A stretch of DNA of 27,185 nt from an uncultured Oscillospiraceae bacterium (GTDB lineage Bacteria > Bacillota > Clostridia > Oscillospirales > Acutalibacteraceae), in the NCBI GenBank assembly GCA_900553525.1, contig USDZ01000004.1, positions 1 through 27,185 of the forward strand, given 5' to 3'. The translations under genes were made by a program, and so were the position numbers. The stretch's first letter is position 1, and each line of letters begins with the position of its first letter. The notes beneath the pieces were generated by a model, which saw only the letters and a list, made by a program, of their open reading frames with translations, ran no database searches and was not told where the DNA came from. This document shows positions 1 through 6,448 of the stretch, one piece after another.

Positions 1-312
1 CTCGCCGCCAATGTCCGAGAACTCGCGGTCCGGACCTTTCAGGCGCTTGGATGTTCGGGCTGTTCCCGGATTGATTTTCTCCACAATCCGCAGACCGGCG
101 AGCTGTACGTCAATGAGATCAACACCATTCCGGGGTCTCTTGCCTTTTATTTGTGGGAGGCGGCGGGCACGCCTTTCGACAAGCTTCTCGACGAAATGAT
201 CGGCCTGGCTTTCAAGCGTGCCAGGGAACGACAGGCTTTGACCTTCAGCGTGGAATCGAATCTCCTTGCTTCTGTTCGTCTTGGCGGGGCCAAAGGCGGA
301 AAAATAGGCTAA
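1..312 (+). CDS. ddl: D-alanine--D-alanine ligase, C-terminal part
   Basis: This is the last 103 codons of a gene that begins before the window. The frame is open from base 1 and ends with TAA at 310-312. The segment RIDFLHNPQTGELYVNEINT, followed by IPGSL, matches the C-terminal ATP-grasp catalytic region of D-Ala-D-Ala ligases, where the Glu and Asn of the N-E-[IV]-N-T motif bind magnesium. The enzyme joins two D-alanines with ATP in the cytoplasm for peptidoglycan precursor synthesis. The tail ends in a Gly/Lys-rich stretch that looks unstructured. The N-terminal specificity residues are outside the window, so D-Ala-D-Ala and D-Ala-D-Lac ligase cannot be told apart. Alanine racemase, which supplies its substrate, lies at 9777-10967 but is not linked to it. 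Confidence 0.88.
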   Translation, partial: LAANVRELAVRTFQALGCSGCSRIDFLHNPQTGELYVNEINTIPGSLAFYLWEAAGTPFDKLLDEMIGLAFKRARERQALTFSVESNLLASVRLGGAKGGKIG

Positions 313-322
313 AACAAACAGA

Positions 323-370
323 GCCGGCGGCCGGATACCTTGCGTATCCGGCCGCCGGCCGTTTTATTTT
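323..370. terminator. Strong rho-independent terminator, probably bidirectional
   Basis: A perfect 16-bp stem (323-338 with 344-359) closes a 5-base loop and is followed on the plus strand by GTTTTATTTT. It lies between the convergent ligase and fbp genes. Read on the minus strand, the stem is followed by TCTGTTTGTTTT, so it probably ends both transcripts. Confidence 0.9.
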
Positions 371-390
371 AAAATGAGGCGTGGGACATC

Positions 391-2352
391 TTATTTTTTC
401 GGGCGCAGCGATCCCGAACGGTAGGCCTGCAGCAGTGCCTTGAGCGCATCGATCCGGTTTTGGATCTCCCGTCCCTCATCGGTATCCCGGTTGAGAATAC
501 GGGCTTTGGAGGTCTCGAAAATATTTTTAACTGTCAGAATATCGGAGTTGTCCCGGATGACCGAGCGGATTCCGGGGAATCCTTGATGAGAAATCAGACG
601 CAGTCCCCAGGAGTTGTAGATGAGGGTATAACCGGCAATGCCGGTAGTTTCATGATAGGCTTTGCAGAATCCCCCGTCGATAACCAGCAAACGGCCGTCC
701 GCCTTGATGGGACTTTCACCTTTGAGAGTTTTCACCGGCACGTGACCGTTGATGATATGGGAGACTGCTGGATCCAGTCCAAATTCGGTGAGGATCCGGT
801 CGCACACCGCCCTGTCTCCGAGCAGACGGTAATATGGATTCTTTTTCTCCTCCCAAACCGCGCGATCCGATACAAAGTATCGTTCAAAAGTGGTGATTTT
901 TTCTCGACCAAACAGCGGAGAACGCCGCCCGCACCAAAGATACCATAAGAAATCCACGCACCGCTGTTTATCCGGATGTCCTTTTGGCAGAAAATAGGCG
1001 CGGCGGGCCATATCGTCACAGGCATCCATATAGGCTCGGCCTCGAAGCTCCGTCCCTTCGGGAGCGAAAGCCGAGAACCGCCCGTCCTCATCCATCGGGA
1101 TGCAGCCGTGATACAACAGGTTTTGGTTGTAAATGCGGTACATGCCTCCCTTATTGTACAGAAACGCAACCTGCTGCTGCAATCGGGCACTATGCCGGAA
1201 AGCGTGTCGGAGAGAGGCTGTCAGTTCCCGTTCGGCCAAGGTCAGCTCATATGGATTTTCCAGATCGACAGTGGGAAAATCCGCGTCGTTGAGCGGATAG
1301 TCCACACCGTCGATTTTGACGGTTTTTCGGGTGGCATCGATTTTATCCAGCAGCAGCCGGTTTTCCATTTCATATTCCGGATGGCGGAGAATGAGCTGCC
1401 CCTCCAGCTTGAATTGCATGATGGCAATGGCCTTGTGTACCTTGGAGAGGGTATCCATGCTGGTTTTCAGATAGGCCTTGTCGTCGGAGGTGCGGGGCAT
1501 GAACCAGGTACAGTCGCGATAGGTTTCCTGGGCGAAGGCGATCATATCCCGCAGGCTGATGCCGTACCCGTTTTCCACAATATCCAGGGTGTTGTACTGA
1601 AGAGCCAGATTGAGCACGCAGGCGATGCAGGCTTCGTTGCCCGCCGCAGCCCCCATCCACAAGATATCGTGGTTGCCCCACTGGACATCGACACAGTGGT
1701 GACGCATCAGCAGATCCAGGATGAGGTCGGCGCGCGGGCCCCGATCGAACACGTCGCCCACGATGTGCAGACGGTCCACAGCCAAACGCTTGATAAGAGC
1801 GCAAAGCGCTTCGATTACCTCGTCGGCACAGGCGGTTTCGACGATGGTGGAGACAATGTTCTGTACGTATGCGGCTTTGTCCTTTTCTTCGAGATTGGTA
1901 TACAGCAGTTCGTCGAGTACGTCGGCATACCTTTCGGGCAGGGCGGCGCGTACTTTGGAACGGGTATACTTGGATGCGACCAGGCGGGCCGTCTCGGTCA
2001 GACGGTAAAGCGTAATGCTGTACCAATCCGTCATATCCGCGCCGGATTTCCGAACCTCTTCGATTTTTTCCTCAGGGTAATAGATCATGGCGGCAAACCA
2101 CGCCCGCTCCCGTTCCGGTACCGTATGTCCGAATGCCGCGTCCACCTTTTCGCGGATGACACCCGAACAGTTGTTGAGAATATGCCGGAACGCCTCGTCT
2201 TCCCCGTGCAGGTCGCTCATGAAATGCTCGGTTCCCTTGGGCAGGCTCAGTACGGCACCCAACTGAATGATCTCGCTGCAAACCGCCTCTTCGGTGGGAT
2301 ATTGTTGGGACAAGAGCTCCAAATACGCCTGTTCCGGATGCGGAATAACCAT
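391..2352 (-). CDS. fbp: Fructose-1,6-bisphosphatase, class III
   Basis: The 653-residue product matches the length and motifs of the Firmicutes class III fructose-1,6-bisphosphatase, which hydrolyses fructose 1,6-bisphosphate to fructose 6-phosphate in gluconeogenesis. Its metallophosphoesterase motifs are clear: FMSDLHGEDEAF near residue 43, HIVGDVFDRGPRADL near residue 195, WGNHDILWMG about 30 residues later, and NGHVPVK towards the C-terminus. The ATG at 2352 has the ribosome binding site AAAGGAGAG just upstream, and the stop is TAA at 391-393. The gene stands alone: a terminator follows it and the divergent sugar operon lies upstream. A long antisense open frame across it is a shadow of its codon use. 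Confidence 0.95.
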   Translation of the reverse strand: MVIPHPEQAYLELLSQQYPTEEAVCSEIIQLGAVLSLPKGTEHFMSDLHGEDEAFRHILNNCSGVIREKVDAAFGHTVPERERAWFAAMIYYPEEKIEEVRKSGADMTDWYSITLYRLTETARLVASKYTRSKVRAALPERYADVLDELLYTNLEEKDKAAYVQNIVSTIVETACADEVIEALCALIKRLAVDRLHIVGDVFDRGPRADLILDLLMRHHCVDVQWGNHDILWMGAAAGNEACIACVLNLALQYNTLDIVENGYGISLRDMIAFAQETYRDCTWFMPRTSDDKAYLKTSMDTLSKVHKAIAIMQFKLEGQLILRHPEYEMENRLLLDKIDATRKTVKIDGVDYPLNDADFPTVDLENPYELTLAERELTASLRHAFRHSARLQQQVAFLYNKGGMYRIYNQNLLYHGCIPMDEDGRFSAFAPEGTELRGRAYMDACDDMARRAYFLPKGHPDKQRCVDFLWYLWCGRRSPLFGREKITTFERYFVSDRAVWEEKKNPYYRLLGDRAVCDRILTEFGLDPAVSHIINGHVPVKTLKGESPIKADGRLLVIDGGFCKAYHETTGIAGYTLIYNSWGLRLISHQGFPGIRSVIRDNSDILTVKNIFETSKARILNRDTDEGREIQNRIDALKALLQAYRSGSLRPKK

Positions 2353-2418
2353 AGAGGGCTCTCCTTTCCATATAGTCCGGCCGCCGGGCTCGATGCCGGT
2401 TCCATCAATCTCTGCTTA

Positions 2419-2427
2419 GTATACCAC
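2419..2427 (-). promoter_or_regulatory. Extended -10 promoter element for fbp
   Basis: On the minus strand the sequence TGG-TATACT gives a TGn extended -10 about 67 bases before the fbp start codon. No good -35 hexamer sits 17 bases upstream, which is common for extended -10 promoters. Pattern match only. Confidence 0.5.
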
Positions 2428-2492
2428 GAATCCGCCGATTCCACCAGCGGGGTGGGCTGGCGTCGGCTCATTTTTTCTGTCGCTGAACTCTC

Positions 2493-2510
2493 ATGAAAAC
2501 GGGCTTTCAT
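2493..2510. promoter_or_regulatory. Palindrome ATGAAA-N6-TTTCAT, possible operator
   Basis: This perfect 6+6 dyad lies in the 531-bp spacer between fbp and the divergent sugar operon. It has the look of a transcription factor site, but it is two bases longer than a classical CcpA cre site (14 bases). The rest of 2511-2730 holds AT-rich runs and a TATACT at 2563-2568, but I see no gene there. Confidence 0.3.
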
Positions 2511-2731
2511 ATCGGCCGGCGCCGCGACCAGAGATGCGGACATAGAGAAAACGCGCAGATAATATACTATATCCGCATTGCCGGGGTGATTCCTGTTTGA
2601 TGGCACCATTCCTGTTTTTTTAAAGAAAAGCGATTTTGTATATCGGAGCGTCCTTCTCTTAAAAATTAGGTTTGCATTTTTGGATACGGCGGTCTGGATC
2701 ACGCTGGCGGATATATATGGAGATTTACGGG

Positions 2732-2737
2732 TATAAT
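2732..2737 (+). promoter_or_regulatory. -10 hexamer for the galactosyl-disaccharide operon
   Basis: A consensus TATAAT lies about 147 bases before the first start codon of the operon. No recognisable -35 hexamer is found 16-18 bases upstream (the position reads GGATAT). A good -10 without a -35 is typical of activator-dependent promoters, which would suit control by the AraC-type regulator at 8854-9738. That link is inference. Confidence 0.45.
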
Positions 2738-2747
2738 AGGACTGCTT

Positions 2748-2794
2748 CTTCGTCCCGCCGTTCGAACCGCTCTTGAACGGGCGAACGGATGAAG
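2748..2794 (+). promoter_or_regulatory. Leader hairpin with alternative pairings
   Basis: Just after the predicted transcription start, CTTC at 2748 and CCGTTCG at 2758-2764 pair with CGAACGG at 2782-2788 and GAAG at 2791. The left CCGTTC can instead pair with GAACGG at 2775-2780. The two structures exclude each other. There is no U-tract, so this is not a simple terminator. Confidence 0.35.
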
Positions 2795-2883
2795 CGGTAC
2801 TAGGAATCTATAAACGAATAAAAAAACCACACCGATATCCGGAGGCCGTCGCTCCGGCAAACCAAAAGATGGAGGAAACTCAT

Positions 2884-4227
2884 ATGAAAAAGACACTGTC
2901 CGTGGCCCTGGCCTCCGTGATGCTGATCGGGGCGTTCACCGGATGCAAAGCGACCGAATCCGACATGTCCGGGTCGGAGCAGAAAGTGCTGAAGGTGGCG
3001 GCGCTCGAATCCGCCTACGGCACCCAAATATGGAAAGACATTGCCAAGGCCTTTGAGGAGGACAACGAGGGCGTCAAAGTGGAACTAACCGTAGACAAAA
3101 ACCTGGAGGATGTGATCAGCCCCAAAATGAAGGCCGGAGATTATCCCGACGTTGTCCACCTGAGCATCGGACGGGAAAAAGCGTTGACCGAGACCATGAC
3201 CAAGGAAAACGGTCTACGGGATCTGAGCAACATGCTGGATATGACTGTCCCCGGCGAAGATGTTAAGGTGAGAGATAAGATCATCCCCGAGTTTCTCGGA
3301 ACTTCGATCACCAACCCATATTCCGACGGCAAACCGTATTTGGCTCCCGCTTTCTACGGCCCCTGCGGCCTGTTTTACAACGCGGGCTTATTCGAACAGA
3401 AGAATTGGAAGGTTCCCACCACCTGGGATGAGATGTGGGAACTCGCCGAAACAGCGAAGGCCGAGGGGATCGCGCTGTTCACCTACCCCACGGCGGGCTA
3501 TTTCGACGCATTGTTCTATGCTTTGCTGATGGAGGCAGGCGGATCCGAGTTTTTTGAAAAGGCGACACATTATACCGAGGGCATTTGGGACACTGCGGAA
3601 GCGGGCCAGGTGTTTGAAATTATAGGCAAACTCGCCGCCAACACGGAAACCTCCACCGTTGCCAATGCCAATAACGACAATTATCTGAAAAATCAGCAGT
3701 TGATTCTGGACAACAAAGCCCTGTTTATGCCCAACGGAACCTGGGTGACGGGGGAAATGGTGGACGCTCCCCGCGCCGATGGTTTTGAATGGGGCTTTAT
3801 GGCTCTGCCGGCCATTGGGGATGGAGACCGGTATTCCTACACCTATTTCGAGCAGACCTGGAGTCCCAAAAAGGCGGCCAACCCGGAACTCGCCGATAAA
3901 TTCATGGCGTTCCTGTATTCCGACAAGGCCGCCGAGATCTTTGCGACAGCCGGCAAGGCCGAGGACAAAGGCCCTGCCGTACAGCCGATCAAAAACGCCA
4001 GTTCCCGGCTGGAGGGGGAAAACAAGTTATTTTACAGCATTTACGACAACGACGCCGCCAAGGCCGTTATGGGTGCTTTTGCCACCACAGACCCAGTCGA
4101 GGGGGTGAGCATTGCGGATGCAGTATTCAACTCCATTAACAGCGTGGTCAGCGGCGACAAGACTCTGGAACAGTGGAAGGTCGGCATCGTCGACGCAAGC
4201 AACAAGCTCCGCGGCGCTTTAAAATAG
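2884..4227 (+). CDS. Sugar ABC transporter substrate-binding lipoprotein
   Basis: The 447-residue product is an extracellular solute-binding protein of the family 1 (MalE-like) carbohydrate type. It starts with a lipoprotein signal peptide: MKK, a hydrophobic core, and a near-lipobox F-T-G-C with the lipidated cysteine at residue 21. The mature part has family features such as the FYNAGLFE segment, a PTTWDEMWE segment and a C-terminal AADKFMAFLYSD-like helix region (actual text LADKFMAFLYSDKAAE). The ATG at 2884 is preceded by GGAGGAAACTCAT; an in-frame TTG/ATG further upstream would precede this ribosome binding site and spoil the signal peptide. It is the first gene of the operon ending with the GH112 phosphorylase, so its ligand is probably a beta-galactosyl disaccharide. 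Ligand identity is inferred from context only. Confidence 0.9.
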   Translation: MKKTLSVALASVMLIGAFTGCKATESDMSGSEQKVLKVAALESAYGTQIWKDIAKAFEEDNEGVKVELTVDKNLEDVISPKMKAGDYPDVVHLSIGREKALTETMTKENGLRDLSNMLDMTVPGEDVKVRDKIIPEFLGTSITNPYSDGKPYLAPAFYGPCGLFYNAGLFEQKNWKVPTTWDEMWELAETAKAEGIALFTYPTAGYFDALFYALLMEAGGSEFFEKATHYTEGIWDTAEAGQVFEIIGKLAANTETSTVANANNDNYLKNQQLILDNKALFMPNGTWVTGEMVDAPRADGFEWGFMALPAIGDGDRYSYTYFEQTWSPKKAANPELADKFMAFLYSDKAAEIFATAGKAEDKGPAVQPIKNASSRLEGENKLFYSIYDNDAAKAVMGAFATTDPVEGVSIADAVFNSINSVVSGDKTLEQWKVGIVDASNKLRGALK

Positions 4228-4236
4228 TTCGGATTT

Positions 4237-4279
4237 GGAGGCGGACGGGCAACCGTCTAACGGTTGCCCGTCCGCCTCC
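4237..4279 (+). terminator. Intercistronic 19-bp hairpin, attenuating terminator or mRNA stabiliser
   Basis: A perfect 19-bp GC-rich stem (4237-4255 with 4261-4279) with loop TCTAA starts nine bases after the binding-protein stop codon. Only three T residues follow, so it should terminate weakly. In sugar ABC operons such hairpins commonly keep the binding-protein mRNA abundant and reduce permease expression. Confidence 0.8.
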
Positions 4280-4326
4280 TTTGCCCCGATCCAGGGGCGG
4301 GTTCGGAGAAGAGAGGAGACGTCTCT

Positions 4327-5217
4327 ATGCGCAGGTTTCGGGGGCAGGGGCGGTTCGCCGCCCTGTGTGTGGTTCCGGCGGTTGTGCTGTTCGTGATCTT
4401 TATGGTGATCCCCACCTTACAGGTGTTTTGGATGTCCTTGTTCCGATGGGGCGGCTATTCCGATGAAAAGACTTTCGTCGGACTCCGTAATTTTCAGACC
4501 CTCATTCGTGATGAGAGGTTTCTTCGGTCTTTTCAGAACACCGTTCTTCTCATTGTGCTGGTGACGGTGGTCACGATCGCCTTTTCCCTGGCGTTTGCAA
4601 GTATCCTCGTGCGGGAAAAGATCCCGGGCAAGGGCTTTTTCCGCGTGGTTTTCTATATCCCGAACATCTTGTCGGTGGTGGTGATCGCCGCCATCTTCAA
4701 CGCGATCTACGATCCGAACAGGGGGCTGCTCAACAGCATCATCGGGCTGTTTACCAATATGGACTCTCCGATCTTGTGGCTGGGAGATCAAAAACTGGTC
4801 ATCTACAGCCTGGCGGGAGCCTTGGTATGGCAGGCCGTTGGATACTACATGGTGATGTACATGGCCAGTATGTCCGCCGTGCCCGAAAGCCTGTATGAAA
4901 GCGCCGGGCTAGAAGGAGCCGGCCGTTTCCGCCAGTTTTTCCAGATCACCATACCGTTGATCTGGACCAATATCCGCACCACCCTGACCTTCTTCATCAT
5001 CAGCAATATCAACCTGAGTTTTCTGCTCGTCAAGGCGATGACGAACGGCGGCCCTGACGGTGCCACCGAGGTTTTCCTGAGCTATATGTACACGCAAGCC
5101 TATACCAATTCCTCTTACGGTTACGGTATGGCCATCGGCGTGGTGGTGTTCGCGTTTTCTTTTATACTTGCGGCGGTCGTCAATGCCGTAACCAAGCGCG
5201 AACCGCTGGAATATTAA
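4327..5217 (+). CDS. Sugar ABC transporter permease, MalF-like
   Basis: The 296-residue integral membrane protein has about six hydrophobic segments, beginning with CVVPAVVLFVIFMVIPTLQV near residue 14. The EAA loop that docks on the ATPase is visible as YESAGLEGAGRFRQFFQITI, followed by PLIW, near residue 190. With the next gene it should form the heterodimeric channel of a CUT1-type carbohydrate importer. The ATG at 4327 follows GAGAGGAGACGTCTCT; an upstream in-frame start would run through the intercistronic hairpin and is unlikely. No ATPase gene is present in the window. Confidence 0.92.
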   Translation: MRRFRGQGRFAALCVVPAVVLFVIFMVIPTLQVFWMSLFRWGGYSDEKTFVGLRNFQTLIRDERFLRSFQNTVLLIVLVTVVTIAFSLAFASILVREKIPGKGFFRVVFYIPNILSVVVIAAIFNAIYDPNRGLLNSIIGLFTNMDSPILWLGDQKLVIYSLAGALVWQAVGYYMVMYMASMSAVPESLYESAGLEGAGRFRQFFQITIPLIWTNIRTTLTFFIISNINLSFLLVKAMTNGGPDGATEVFLSYMYTQAYTNSSYGYGMAIGVVVFAFSFILAAVVNAVTKREPLEY

Positions 5218-5229
5218 GGGGGTTCCGAT

Positions 5230-6156
5230 ATGAAACACAAAAACGGCTTACGCGCGGACACCCTCTATCGTATTTTTATCTTTATCGTGCTTATACTCTT
5301 TGCGGTCTCCATCCTCGTGCCGGTCGGCTGGGCGTTCATGGCCTCAGTTAAGGAGAACCGGGAATTTTACGGCGACCCATGGGCGCTGCCCCAGGGCTTC
5401 CATTTCCAGAATTTTATCGACGCCTTCAACAAGGCGAATATGGGCGCGTATTTTCTCAACTCTGTGGTTGTCACCGCCCTCGCGCTGGCGATGCTGCTGG
5501 CGGTAGCGCTGCCGGCCGCGTATGTGCTGGCCCGGTATAGGTTCCGGGGACGCCGTTTGTTGAACACCTGTTTCATGGGCGGATTGTTTATCAACGTCAA
5601 CTATATCGTTGTGCCGATTTTCCTGATGCTGGTGGAAGGCAATCGAGGACTTTCCAGTCTGATGGAAGCGATTGGGGCGGAACGGGGCAGCCCTTTGTAT
5701 GAATGGCTCGGCAATGGGTTCTTTTTAAACAACCGCTTTATTCTGGCCCTGATATACGCGTCCACGGCGCTGCCCTTTACCATTTATCTTCTTTCAAGCT
5801 ATTTTCAGACTCTTCCGAAGGATTTCGAAGAGGCCGCCTATGTGGACGGCAGCGGGTACTTCCGCACCATGGTCCAGATCATCTTCCCCATGGCAAAGCC
5901 CAGCATCATCACGGTGATTCTGTTCAATTTTCTCTCATTTTGGAACGAATATATCATTTCCATGACCCTGATGAGTGGAGATGACAGCACCCTGCCGGTC
6001 GGACTGATGAATCTGATGAAGGCGCAGAACGCATCCGCTCAGTACGGTCAGATGTATGCCGGACTGGTCATGGTCATGCTGCCTACCCTCATCCTGTATA
6101 TGCTGGTACAGAAGAAATTGACCCAGGGCATGACGGTCGGTGGCGTCAAAGCCTAG
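5230..6156 (+). CDS. Sugar ABC transporter permease, MalG-like
   Basis: The 308-residue protein is the second permease of the importer. It has a hydrophobic first helix near residues 12-34, the MalG-type segment VGWAFMASVKENREFY, about six membrane spans in all, and an EAA loop EEAAYVDGSGYFRTMVQIIF followed by PMAKP near residue 199. The gene begins 12 bases after the first permease gene, with AAGGGGG as ribosome binding site, so the two are translated from one mRNA. The ATPase is presumably a shared MsmK/UgpC-type protein encoded elsewhere; this is established practice for many Firmicutes CUT1 importers but is inferred here. Confidence 0.93.
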   Translation: MKHKNGLRADTLYRIFIFIVLILFAVSILVPVGWAFMASVKENREFYGDPWALPQGFHFQNFIDAFNKANMGAYFLNSVVVTALALAMLLAVALPAAYVLARYRFRGRRLLNTCFMGGLFINVNYIVVPIFLMLVEGNRGLSSLMEAIGAERGSPLYEWLGNGFFLNNRFILALIYASTALPFTIYLLSSYFQTLPKDFEEAAYVDGSGYFRTMVQIIFPMAKPSIITVILFNFLSFWNEYIISMTLMSGDDSTLPVGLMNLMKAQNASAQYGQMYAGLVMVMLPTLILYMLVQKKLTQGMTVGGVKA

Positions 6157-6178
6157 TCAGAAAAGGAGGGCACCGCAA

Positions 6179-6376
6179 ATGGCGTTTTTGAGAGGAGTAT
6201 TGGCGTTTGCCGCCTTTATCGGCTGCATTGCGCTCGTGATTGTCGGCCAGCAGCACCGCGGCCTTCCATGGATCGGTGTGATGCTTCTCGGGCTTGCGGG
6301 GTTGCTCATCCTGCTTTACCTGTACAACCGCCGCTATACCCGTGCCGATAAAAAAACGAAACAGAACAGAGGATAG
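6179..6376 (+). CDS. Small two-helix membrane protein of the sugar operon
   Basis: This 65-residue protein starts at ATG 6179 behind an excellent ribosome binding site (AAAAGGAGGGCACCGCAA), 22 bases after the permease stop. It has two hydrophobic segments (about residues 5-23 and 30-48) joined by a short QQHRGLPW loop, and a basic tail rich in Arg and Lys, so both ends are probably cytoplasmic. I do not recognise a characterised family. Its position between the permeases and the phosphorylase suggests an accessory role with the importer, but no function can be assigned from the sequence. Confidence 0.8.
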   Translation: MAFLRGVLAFAAFIGCIALVIVGQQHRGLPWIGVMLLGLAGLLILLYLYNRRYTRADKKTKQNRG

Positions 6377-6448
6377 CAGCGACGGGAGTTGTTTTCGTGG
6401 TCGTTCTCGATTCCGCGGCGCACTGTGCGTAGAAAGGGGTTTTCCGCC

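Noticed and set aside
976..2496. A 506-codon open frame antisense to fbp
   Set aside because: It is a codon-bias shadow of a well-supported class III FBPase gene, has no ribosome binding site and its translation resembles no protein I know.
2493..2510. Palindrome considered as a CcpA cre site
   Set aside because: The half-site spacing is two bases longer than the cre consensus, so I report it only as an unassigned dyad.
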